Source: Bacteroidota bacterium
Lineage (GTDB): Bacteria > Bacteroidota > Bacteroidia > NORP154
Assembly: GCA_022572355.1 (NCBI GenBank)
Contig: JACZWC010000009.1
Span: 33,868 to 97,867 of the forward strand
Direction: 5' to 3'
Length of the DNA: 64,000 nt
In this document: positions 37,205 through 46,700 of the stretch, in pieces
How the letters are laid out: the number at the start of each line of letters is the position of its first letter
Position numbering within the stretch: the first letter of the stretch is position 1
The notes under the pieces: generated by a model
The model's input: the letters and a program-made list of their open reading frames with translations, nothing else
What the model was told of the DNA's origin: nothing
Database searches by the model: none
Translations under genes and position numbers: made by a program

Positions 37205-37543
37205 TTATTGAGTGACAATTATAGCCTTGCTATACGAATCGCAGGTAGTTTCCGATTTGTACCACATGGCGTGTTCGCAAACAGTCAATGTCACGGTGTA
37301 TTGTCCAGGAGTGCCATAACTATGTGTGGTTGTTAAATCCCGGTTATTTACAGTTGTACCATCTCCCCAATCCCATGTGATATAAGAGGCATTTTCCGAG
37401 CAACTCAAATCAAATGTTATTGAGTCATTTATGGTTGCCTGATCCATACTGGTAGTAAAACAGGAATCAGGTTTCTCCCTTTTACATCCAAACGCAGCAA
37501 CAATAATCGTGGTTATAACTATTAATAGCCTTTTTCTCATCAC
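37205..37543 (-). CDS. Small PKD-domain lipoprotein
   Basis: A 112-residue protein. The signal MMRKRLLIVITTIIVAAFGC ends in a lipobox Cys20. One PKD-like beta-sandwich follows: ITFDLSCSENASYITWDWGDGT ends in WDWGDG (split here), then THSYGTPGQYTVTLTV is diagnostic. Four cysteines may form disulphides. PKD domains mediate protein or glycan contacts. It is separated from mscL and from the FISUMP gene by more than 140 bp on each side. Confidence 0.8.
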   Translation of the reverse strand: MMRKRLLIVITTIIVAAFGCKREKPDSCFTTSMDQATINDSITFDLSCSENASYITWDWGDGTTVNNRDLTTTHSYGTPGQYTVTLTVCEHAMWYKSETTCDSYSKAIIVTQ

Positions 37544-37564
37544 CTGGTTTATTCAAACGTCAGC

Positions 37565-37630
37565 GTGTAAATAAGAGGTGTTTCCTATTTGAGCACCCAG
37601 CTAATGGGTATAATCTCTATTTACACCTCT
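37565..37630. promoter_or_regulatory. Two overlapping, mutually exclusive hairpins
   Basis: GTGTAAATAAGAG (37565-37577) pairs with CTCTATTTACAC (37615-37626) with one bulge, while AGAGGTGT (37574-37581) pairs perfectly with ACACCTCT (37623-37630); both cannot form at once. ACCCA/TGGGT forms a small hairpin in the loop. It lies between the FISUMP gene's stop and the lipoprotein's start, so it could be a terminator or attenuator-like leader. Confidence 0.45.
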
Positions 37631-37705
37631 CCTTTTGGACACCGTCGCCTTATTTGCCTGTGTTGAACATATAAATCCAGGCGTATCACAGCTTCCTGGC
37701 CAAGA

Positions 37706-39610
37706 CTAGTTCTTTACACATCGAACCGAAAAGCCGAACATTTTATTGTTTGTGTTTCTATCGACGCGAGCGTCGCCATTGAACAGGTAGCGTCGCCATG
37801 CTGCAGTACCCGTACTCTGATTAGATGTCCAAATGTAACCTTTCGTACTTGGGGTCAAATATGTGCCGGCTGGCTGCCGGTAACCTGCGAGCGACTCCTC
37901 AAATCCGGAAATACCACAATTAGATCCACCGAAGCAATCAGCAGCACTCTTCAATTGGTCTCCTTCGGTTGTTCCACGCCATGTAGTAGCACCTGAACAT
38001 CCCGCACCAGTCCCAGTACACATGCCGAGCGCTTCTTCCATCGTCATCCATTCAACATCTGTAGGAAGATGCCAGCCACTGGGGCATACGCCTTGTGTAC
38101 CAGCGGTTGTAGTATATTGCATCATCTCATTCCACTGATATAATCCACCATAGGTAATGCAATTCGCTGCATCATTGCCATTACAATATTTTTCTATAAT
38201 TGCATTATTTGTTTGATTCCCACTTGAAATTTGAGTTCCAATATTAAGGTTTTCAGCCATCCAACATTGACTTCCAATTTGAACGGTAGCATATGTTTCT
38301 CCATCCCTGGGGTCTGTAAAAATACCACCGCATGCAAATTCAAAATTAGGGTCTCCATGTATATTTGATATACCGGGTATTACGATATAATTAGTACTGC
38401 TGATAAAAATCGTATCCCCAGACATTGCGAGCATTTGCAATTCGTTTGTCGAATCCGTATCAGTCAGAACAACCGAGTTTCCACTGCTGATAAATAAGGT
38501 ATCATTTGCTATTGATAAGGTCTGCAATTCATTGGTGCTGTCTGCGTCAGCGTCAATAGTTTGGTCTGGTGGTAAAACCACGAAACCACCATTATCGAGA
38601 TATATGGTGTCATTTGATATTGAGATGGCCTGCAGCTCATTTGCCGGATCAGCGTCTGCATCTGCAGTTAGGTCAGGTGGCAATACCACAAAACCACCAT
38701 TCACAAGATAAATAGTGTCATTTGATATTGAAAGAGCCTGCAATTCATTTGCCGGATCGGAATCGGCATCATCCACCTGATCAGGTGGCAGTACCACAAA
38801 ACCACCATTCACAAGATAAATAGTGTCATTTGATATTGAAAGAGCTTGCAGCTCGTTGGCCGGATCAGCATCTGCATCTGCAGTTAGGTCAGGTGGCAAT
38901 ACCACAAAACCACCATTCACAAGATAAATAGTGTCATTCGATATTGAAAGAGCTTGCAACTCGTTGGCAGGATCGGAATCGGCATCATCAACCAGATCAG
39001 GTGGTAGTACAACAAAACCGCCATCTGTCAAGTAAATTGTATCATTTGAGAGAGAAATTACCTGCAACTCGTTGGTTGAGTCGGCATCGGCATCGTTTAC
39101 ATTATCCGTTAGTGTAACTGTGTTGCCATTGCTGATGGTGAGGTCATTGCCCGCAAGAGATAGTGTTTGTAATTCATTGGTGCTGTCAGCATCATTCACA
39201 TTGCCGGCCTTTTCTGCATACAAAGCATAAGGCACTGAAAGGAGCTGGGAAGTACCCATAAGCAGGTAACTTGCGCCACCAGTTTCGTCCATTTCTATCT
39301 TTACAAAATAGAGGTCAGCACCCCAGTCAATGGTTGCAAATACACCCAATACAACGATACCGTCACCGATCTCCAGATTAAATAATCCAAATTGGTTGGT
39401 AGTGACACTGTGAATTTCACTATAAACCACAGAACCAACCGGGCTCGTTTGAACAATACTGATCTGCAATCCCAGGTTTTGGTTGACCAAAGGATCACCA
39501 ACACTGTTTCTAGCCACTGCCTGATATTTGAAAGATTGAGGAGCCTGGGCGAAAGATGTTGCTATTGCAAAAATTATTACCGCCAATATTATATTTATCG
39601 TTTTTATCAT
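37706..39610 (-). CDS. FISUMP-domain surface protein with 36-residue tandem repeats
   Basis: A 634-residue exported protein: signal MIKTINIILAVIIFAIATSF, an N-terminal region common in Bacteroidota tail-fibre-like proteins (APQSFKYQAVARNSVGDPLV ... SVPYALYAEKAG), then a run of 36-residue repeats (NELQALSISNDTIYL, NGGFVVLPP) from about residue 135 to 390, and a Fibrobacter-paralogous (FISUMP) domain (CWMAENLNIG, CPSGWHLPTDVEW, GFSVRCVKN). The repeat unit pattern suggests an elongated stalk with a globular tip. No T9SS type A/B motif is obvious. Confidence 0.85.
   Translation of the reverse strand: MIKTINIILAVIIFAIATSFAQAPQSFKYQAVARNSVGDPLVNQNLGLQISIVQTSPVGSVVYSEIHSVTTNQFGLFNLEIGDGIVVLGVFATIDWGADLYFVKIEMDETGGASYLLMGTSQLLSVPYALYAEKAGNVNDADSTNELQTLSLAGNDLTISNGNTVTLTDNVNDADADSTNELQVISLSNDTIYLTDGGFVVLPPDLVDDADSDPANELQALSISNDTIYLVNGGFVVLPPDLTADADADPANELQALSISNDTIYLVNGGFVVLPPDQVDDADSDPANELQALSISNDTIYLVNGGFVVLPPDLTADADADPANELQAISISNDTIYLDNGGFVVLPPDQTIDADADSTNELQTLSIANDTLFISSGNSVVLTDTDSTNELQMLAMSGDTIFISSTNYIVIPGISNIHGDPNFEFACGGIFTDPRDGETYATVQIGSQCWMAENLNIGTQISSGNQTNNAIIEKYCNGNDAANCITYGGLYQWNEMMQYTTTAGTQGVCPSGWHLPTDVEWMTMEEALGMCTGTGAGCSGATTWRGTTEGDQLKSAADCFGGSNCGISGFEESLAGYRQPAGTYLTPSTKGYIWTSNQSTGTAAWRRYLFNGDARVDRNTNNKMFGFSVRCVKN
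38560..39090 (-). repeat. 108-bp tandem repeats in FISUMP gene
   Basis: Units of exactly 108 bp: for example TACCACAAAACCACC recurs at 38684, 38792 and 38900. Five well-conserved units lie in this stretch and degenerate ones on both sides. The period keeps the frame (36 codons). Confidence 0.85.
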
Positions 39611-39661
39611 GTTTTCTCGATTTGTAAATTATGGTTTAAATACTGTGACTTTTCAGCCAGA

Positions 39662-40147
39662 TTAAAGTTTAGAGATCCTGTAAGATTTTAAAAATTTATT
39701 ATCACTTGTATATATTTTCAGCATGTAAATGCCTGTGGCATATTGCTTTAAATCAATTGTGTTGTTATTGCTGTCGATGTTTTGGTGATATAATCTTTTC
39801 CCCTGTAGGTTGATTAACTCCACATTAAAAGATGCTTGATCAACTGATTGAACAGATATGTTGATCAAATCAGTTGTAGGGTTGGGATACACAGATATTT
39901 GATACGGATTATCAGGTGCTTCTTCAACACTTGTAACCAAATAAAGGGGTTGTTGAAATCCTTGCGTTAAAACGGCATTTGTTCCTGAAAATGTTTCTAC
40001 TACACTTTCTCCAATCGTCCAACTTAAAGTTGCATCGACGCCAATGTAATAGTCACCAGAAGTTGCACTAACCTCCGGCGTAAGTGATTGGCTGTATGAG
40101 CTACCAAAACCGAATAGACTGATCGTAATGAATATTACTCTTTTCAT
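39662..40147 (-). CDS. T9SS type A sorting-domain protein
   Basis: Started at ATG 40147 (MKRVIFITISLFGFGSSYSQ), giving 161 residues. After the signal comes a short Ig-like segment (DYYIGVDATLSWTIGESVVE ... LTQGFQQP), a common N-terminal companion of T9SS tails, and a T9SS type A domain (ISVYPNPTTDLINISV ... YATGIYMLKIYT). It has no separate functional domain, so it may be a minimal surface protein. It sits 51 bp upstream of the FISUMP gene on the same strand. Confidence 0.8.
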   Translation of the reverse strand: MKRVIFITISLFGFGSSYSQSLTPEVSATSGDYYIGVDATLSWTIGESVVETFSGTNAVLTQGFQQPLYLVTSVEEAPDNPYQISVYPNPTTDLINISVQSVDQASFNVELINLQGKRLYHQNIDSNNNTIDLKQYATGIYMLKIYTSDNKFLKSYRISKL

Positions 40148-40337
40148 TGACTGGCTAATATTAAAATCGTGCAAAAGTATAACTAAATTGGCAGTTTTTA
40201 TATGGTATCACAGAAATAGTTAGCCTATAAGCTCCTGGATCAGTTTGATAGTGCTGCTACATATGCCATCAACTTCGTCTAACGCCAGATTGATTGAAAA
40301 AAGTTACGTCGGAAAGCGTAAGTGGGTATTGTTTTGT

Positions 40338-41633
40338 TTAACTGATGTAATGTGCAGTCAGTATTTCTGAAATCAGCCAATAAGACTTTCTCAAATTCTG
40401 AAAGAGGTCGTTTCTGCCAGTTATTACCACCACCATGTTCATTTCAGGGATTAAAAATATGAATTGGCCTCCATAGCCCTCGGCATAATTTACCACAACG
40501 GGCATGGTACTCCCTTCTTCAGCATCTATGGTAATGAGCAGCTCTACCTGGTTCCACATATAGCCAAAATAGAGGGGAGGATTACCGAATTTTTTAAGCA
40601 CATGTGGTTTTAAAGACTCTTTTATCCATGATTCAGACACAATCCGTTTGCCTTTCCACTTGCCTCCATTTAAGTATACAGAACCAATTTTAGCGAGCGC
40701 CCTTGGGGTTAGGCTAAGGCCTGTTACCGCATCAGACATATTGGTGGCGATATCTGATGACCACCTATAATTACCAATACCGAGCGGATCAAACAGGTAC
40801 TTTATTGCAAAGGCTTCGGAATTCATGCCCGTGGCAACTTGTATGATACCAGCTAATATTTGCGAACAACCCCCATTGTACATATACTTTTCTCCGGGAG
40901 TGTCCAGCATAGGTTGCTCAAGTACACTTCTTACCCAATCCCTGGATTTAAGCATTTCAGGCAGTTTCCCCGCCCATTCGTGCCAGGTAAAACCGGGAGT
41001 CATGGTCAATAACTGACGAATAGTTATTGTTTTTTTGAGTGAGTCGAGATTTTTGATATCACCATAATGGCCTGCAAAGTAATTCATGAACTTATCGTCC
41101 ACTGATTTGAGAACGCCCTGATCCACTGCAATTCCGACTAGGAGGGCTTGCACCATTTGGGTAATAGTATAAGTAAGAGAAGCCCGGTTCTTCTGATGCC
41201 GATGAAAGTATTTTTCATAAGTGATCTTACCTCCAGTGACTATTAATAGACTGTACACCTTACCTTTCGCCAACTCAGGAAGTTTATTTACGAGATTATC
41301 CATGATATTGGCATCAAAATGCTTCTCTTCTTCAGATGCAACCTCCCAGCCAATGCTATAATTATCATCATACAGATGCTCACCGTATCCATAATGGCTT
41401 CTCCGCACAATTTCCCTTTCCAAATAATAAGTGGTCATGGTTCGCTTACCGTCTTCAAAATATTGTTCCTTGTCCAGGTCTCCGTCCTTTTTCCAGAACA
41501 TCTGCTTTGCCAAGCTGGAATCACCTACCATTTTTAACTGTCCGTCATTGTAATATTCAACCGGCACCTTTTGGCTATCGCATGAGGAGATCGCAATAAT
41601 AATGAGAAGGAGTACGACAGGATTTTTCTGCAT
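40338..41633 (-). CDS. Class-C beta-lactamase-fold lipoprotein lacking the SxxK motif (probable pseudoenzyme)
   Basis: Started at ATG 41633 so that the protein opens with a lipoprotein signal (MQKNPVVLLLIIIAISSC); the frame extends 46 residues upstream. The 431-residue product matches serine hydrolases of the beta-lactamase family in LTMTPGFTWHEWAG, YMYNGGCSQILAG and the C-terminal GYGGQFIFLIPEMNMVVVITG, but at the expected active-site Ser-x-x-Lys there is TITQ (about residues 156-159), ahead of ALLVGIAVDQG. Without both nucleophile and base it should not acylate. It lies 148 bp from a paralogue with an intact site. Confidence 0.78.
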   Translation of the reverse strand: MQKNPVVLLLIIIAISSCDSQKVPVEYYNDGQLKMVGDSSLAKQMFWKKDGDLDKEQYFEDGKRTMTTYYLEREIVRRSHYGYGEHLYDDNYSIGWEVASEEEKHFDANIMDNLVNKLPELAKGKVYSLLIVTGGKITYEKYFHRHQKNRASLTYTITQMVQALLVGIAVDQGVLKSVDDKFMNYFAGHYGDIKNLDSLKKTITIRQLLTMTPGFTWHEWAGKLPEMLKSRDWVRSVLEQPMLDTPGEKYMYNGGCSQILAGIIQVATGMNSEAFAIKYLFDPLGIGNYRWSSDIATNMSDAVTGLSLTPRALAKIGSVYLNGGKWKGKRIVSESWIKESLKPHVLKKFGNPPLYFGYMWNQVELLITIDAEEGSTMPVVVNYAEGYGGQFIFLIPEMNMVVVITGRNDLFQNLRKSYWLISEILTAHYIS

Positions 41634-41781
41634 GATGCTTCGACATTTTCTTTTCAGAGGATACTTCTTTAAATATACGTGGTTTTGATAATTTGGGTTT
41701 ACATTGATACCAATTCTTCTTTCATGAATGTCCTTTGACGACAATAAGAAAATACAGATAAAGAAGTTCATTCAACATCGC

Positions 41782-43659
41782 TCACGCCCAGGTACGGAGG
41801 CCAATTACACCGTGCCAGAACAAATAAGAGCTTACAATAAAGTGAACGGCTGAAACAAGCATTGAATAGATGTAGGCAGCTTTATTCTTTTTTGAATTTC
41901 GATTTTTGATAATAGTAACAACAGACCAGAAACTGGCAAGACCATACCCGAGTGTGAAGACCATTATTGACACAGACACTCCGCTCATGACACCTAAATC
42001 AGCAGACGCGTCCGTGACTCCTATGAGAATGAATACAACACTTGCGGCAGCAAAACAGCTCGCCAACAGGGGCCAAAGTCTGACTTGCACATTGGCGCCT
42101 CCAGATATTTCACTCATCCAAAAGCGAATGCACCAAATAATCCCAAATACAATTGTCGTGGGAATGAGGAGTAACCAAAGCAATCCTATAATAAGTTGAC
42201 CATAAACCTGAACTGCGGATATTGGTTTTAAGGATCTCGATCCATTTTGCACCATCTCACCATCCAAGAGATCGTTCACCAAAGTAATTTTTGTGAGGCC
42301 TGTTTTTGAAGACATAAATTGTGAATTTCCAGCAGGTAGCAATGTGTCTCGGGCATCGCCAATGAGCTCACCCAATATCAGTGTGTCACCCTGAAACCAA
42401 ATGCGCTGTATTCCTAAAATTCGTTTTAAATAATGAAAAGCTTGAGCACGTGGGCTGGCTGGTTCATATAAACCTGCAATCCCCTTTTGCTCTTCGGTCA
42501 GCTTTATGTTGGATATAATCTCATCTGATGAATAGTCCCTGGTTTGGAACTCTCTGATAAGATTTGAGATTTTTCCAAATGCCGATGAACTATTCGAGTT
42601 GATCATAAAAGCATAACCTACTTTGTATTCAGGGAGATATGCCAATTCAGTGAGACCGCCATTAACGCCCCCGTTATGCGCTCTGTACACGAAACTCTTA
42701 TATGGAGAAGAATAATTGGATAAACCGTATCCATGCTGAATTCCAATTTTAGCACCGTTCGTGGTACTTGAAGTTTCCATTCGTTTTAGCGATGCTTCGG
42801 AGATAATTGCCACGGAGTCTACCACACCCCCATTGATAAAAAAAGCCACCATGTTCGCCATGTCTTTTGCTGAGGCGTTGATAGACCCAGATGGGCGCAT
42901 GATGATATTCCAATAAGTTGCGGGAGTTCCATTATCATAAAGCGTCGCTTTCAATTTATCGTATGCATCAGAATACACATAGGTCATATGCTCCATTCCC
43001 ATGGGGTCAAAGAAGTATTGCTTCACATAATCTTCAAAGGACTGGCCCGTTATCTTTTCCACTATGTAAGCTGCAACCGGTGGGCCTGAGTTGCAATAGG
43101 CATAGCGCGTACCCGGAATCCACCGCGATGTTCTAGAATGAGGATGATAGTCCAGTCCCTCTTTTAGACTAACCTGCGGTGAAGGATCATAAGCAAATTC
43201 GCACATGTGAATGTCGTCCCAACCCGTGGTGTGCTCAAGTAAATGCTCAACCAGGATTGGATGGGTGTCAGACCATCTGTTCTCGAATTCCACATCGGGC
43301 ACCAAATCTCGCACCACATCTTTCAAGCTTACCCGCCCTTCTTCAGCCAGCTTCAAGATGGCCAGCGACACAAACATTTTTGAGGTGGACCCAATGCGAA
43401 ACATGGTATTTTCATCGGCGTCTTTGTCGGCTGCAATATCAGCCTTTCCCAATCCTGCAACCCAAACCGGGCCATTCTCATTCACCAATGCAACACCAAC
43501 TGCAGGCGTCTTTGTTCTCTTCAATACTCTTTCAATGGCAGTTTGAAGTTCTTCCAGAGTTTCAGGGTTCTTCCCTTTTTCCTTATCCTGAGCCAGGGTG
43601 AGAATCGGAAAGAGTAAAGCGATAGCAAGAATCGCGTTTATGTAATTTTTATACTTCAT
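41782..43659 (-). CDS. Serine hydrolase (beta-lactamase family) with C-terminal membrane domain
   Basis: A 625-residue protein with signal peptide (MKYKNYINAILAIALLFPIL). GSTSKMF holds the SxxK motif (S91, K94), YCNSGPP the YxN motif, and HNGGVNG the third motif, so the hydrolase site is complete. After about residue 470 four to five hydrophobic helices follow (GQLIIGLLWLLLIPTTIVFG is the first). Relatives include esterases, D-aminopeptidases and peptidases of unknown substrate. The catalytic domain should face the periplasm. Confidence 0.85.
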   Translation of the reverse strand: MKYKNYINAILAIALLFPILTLAQDKEKGKNPETLEELQTAIERVLKRTKTPAVGVALVNENGPVWVAGLGKADIAADKDADENTMFRIGSTSKMFVSLAILKLAEEGRVSLKDVVRDLVPDVEFENRWSDTHPILVEHLLEHTTGWDDIHMCEFAYDPSPQVSLKEGLDYHPHSRTSRWIPGTRYAYCNSGPPVAAYIVEKITGQSFEDYVKQYFFDPMGMEHMTYVYSDAYDKLKATLYDNGTPATYWNIIMRPSGSINASAKDMANMVAFFINGGVVDSVAIISEASLKRMETSSTTNGAKIGIQHGYGLSNYSSPYKSFVYRAHNGGVNGGLTELAYLPEYKVGYAFMINSNSSSAFGKISNLIREFQTRDYSSDEIISNIKLTEEQKGIAGLYEPASPRAQAFHYLKRILGIQRIWFQGDTLILGELIGDARDTLLPAGNSQFMSSKTGLTKITLVNDLLDGEMVQNGSRSLKPISAVQVYGQLIIGLLWLLLIPTTIVFGIIWCIRFWMSEISGGANVQVRLWPLLASCFAAASVVFILIGVTDASADLGVMSGVSVSIMVFTLGYGLASFWSVVTIIKNRNSKKNKAAYIYSMLVSAVHFIVSSYLFWHGVIGLRTWA

Positions 43660-43725
43660 GCAGAAGCTTTCTTTGAATGGCTAATGTATGAAATGCAGGA
43701 TAAAACTGCTGTGGGAAATAGCTTG

Positions 43726-46700
43726 CTAGCGGATTAGCGTGACGTGCCCAACATACTGATGATGTTCGCCCGAAGAAGCTGCTGTGGCTATTATCAGCCA
43801 GATGTAAACATCCTCTTGGGCAATTCTGGACCCTTTATTGGCGCGCCCATCCCAATATTGGTTTATGTCATTTGAAACAAAGATCTGGTCACCCCATCGG
43901 TCGAAAATGTAAAACCTAAAATTGCTATTGTCTATTCCGACGCCTTTAGGGAAAAAGTAATCGTTGACACCATCTCCATTTGGCGTGAAAGTATTCGGGA
44001 TAAAAATGATGTACTCACCTTCAATTGTAACGAAAAGCATAATGGTATCAGCACATCCCGAGCTGTTGGTAGCAATTAATTGTACGGGATAGGTTCCGGT
44101 ATCTTCATACGTATGTAATGTATGAGTGCTTGAATCTGTTGTTCCATCACCGAAGTCCCATTGGAAGATAAGGCTGTTCAAGTTTGGAGAGGACAAATTT
44201 GTAAAATCTATCGTGGAGGTCAACAATGAAACTGTATCGTCAGACATTGAAAAATAAGCAGTTGGAGACAGCGAGTCCAAAACAACGTTGTAGGATAAAC
44301 TATCCATGCAACCATTACCGTCAGTCACCGTTACAAAATAGGTGCCAGGTAATAATGAGTCTACAGAAGCTGAGGTTTGTGCCCCTGTAGATAGATCCCA
44401 GAGATAAGAATAGGGAATAATGGAACCCAGCGGATTAACAGTTGCTGTTCCATCAGATGCTCCGGGGCAACTTGCGGGACTTCCTGAACCCTGAATAAGA
44501 ACAGGCCCGGGTTGTGTGACAGAGCCGTTGATTGCACTGGTACATCCCTGTGCATCCGTAACAATAACAGAATAAGACCCAGCACATAATCCTGTAGCAG
44601 TAGAAGTAGTCTGTCCGTCAGACCATGAATAACTGAAAGGAGTAATACCTCCACTCATACTGGCTTGCATCGATCCATCACAATAACTGAAGCAGCTTGG
44701 GTCTGTTGTGGCTACAATTTGTGCTATTCCACCAGGTATATCGTTAATTGCAACAGCCGCCCCCGAACTACATCCATTAGAATCCACTACCACGACTGCA
44801 TGTGTTCCCGCCAACAGATTAATTGCCGTGCTTGTCGTTTGATTTTGGGAGTCATCCCACAAATATGTATACGGGGTTGTTCCACCTGTAACAGTAACAG
44901 ATACCTGTCCGTCACTTAACCCACAATTGGCATCAACGCCCCCAGTTACAAGAACCAATACCTGTGGTTCTGTAATTGATACCGTCCCCGAATCCATACA
45001 TCCGGCGTTATCAGTAATGGTAACTGAATAGATTCCAGGCCACAGATCAATCGCAGTGGAATCAGTTTGACTTCCAGCTCCGGCATCCCACTGAAAAGAA
45101 TACGGAGTACTCCCACCACTTACGGACACAGTTGCCTGTCCATCGGCCAGTCCATTGCAGCTCACATCAGTATTAATCAATGATTGAATAACTACACCAG
45201 GCACATCAGCAACCGCAACTGTAGCGCTATCTGAACAGTTGAATGAATCTGTTACAATTACCGTATAGTTTCCCGCTAGTAAAGTTTGGGCGGTATCATT
45301 GGTTTGGGAAGAAGAGTCATTCCAATTGTATGCATAAGGACTTGTTCCTCCAATAACAGTAACGAAAGCCCAACCATTGGCCAATCCACAAGTACTCGTT
45401 TGAGTGCCGGTACTTAGCACCAGCGCACTGGGTTCAGTTATGACAATTACTGCATTGGAAACGCAGCCGAGAGAATCGATAACGGTGGCCACATAAGTTG
45501 AGGCCGCCAAACCATTGGCTGTACTTGTGGTCTGGTTCATTGGATCATCCCACACATAAGTATATGGAGTCGTTCCACCGACAGCAGCAACTGTAGCCGC
45601 TCCGGTTGAGTTCCCATTACACAATACATTTATGCTTGACGTTATCGTTGCAACCGGAGCTCCTCCATCATTTACAGGAATCGTCGCCGCAGATGTGCAA
45701 TTATTGCTATCTGTTACATTAACGGTGTAACCACCGGCGGGCAATCCGGTAGCAGTCGCTGATGTTTGGTTATTGATATCGTCCCACAAATAGGTATAAG
45801 CACCTGTACCACCGGCAGCTGTTACACTTGCCGAACCATCTGGATTTCCACAAGAAGCATCAATGCTGACGGTAATGAGTGTCAAAAGAGGGGGAGCATT
45901 CACAGTTGTGTTCGCTGTAGAAGAGCATCCTATACTGTCTGTGACAACGACCGTGTACGTGTTATCGCAGAGAGCCGAGCCGGTTGAATCAAAACCAGCA
46001 CCGTTGTTCCAGATAAAAGTAAAGGGTGTCACTCCACCCGAAACTGAGGCGAGAACTGTTCCGTCACAAGATGCTTCGCATGTTTCATCCGTAGCAGTTG
46101 CATTAATTATTATCCCAGGCGACACAAATATGGTGACCGCATCGGTATTGGCGCAAGTGCCGGGTCCGGTGAATGAGATATCATCTACACCAAAATCATT
46201 ACCGACACCGGCTGTACTCAGCGAATAAAGGCATATGGTTACAGATGTATTTACACCTGAATTCCAGTTGCAAGCAATTTCTACCCACACATCTGGCAAT
46301 TCCGGTAGTGTTAGCGAAGCACATAATGGTGATCCATTAACGGTGAACTGTAAGGTGGGATCTGTAAAATTATTTGAGGTGATAATAATATTGTTTAGCC
46401 ATGCGGAGAAAGAATAATCCGTGTTGGGAGTTACCGTAACGGTTTGACACCAAACGTTCGTGTTGCTTGTGGTGGCGCCGTCTACAATTAAGAAATTACC
46501 CGAGCCGGATGTGTGGTCAGAACCGGAATGGCCAGCGTTATAAATACTTGGATCAGGATCGACATAGTAAAATCCTGGGCTGGCCGAACCGAAACCGTAA
46601 GAACTGCTAAATCCTGTATTTCCCTGTTCAAAATTCCCATTCAATATCATATTGCTTCCCGTGTCAACGCCCGTAACAACATAAGTTGTTGTAACGGAAG

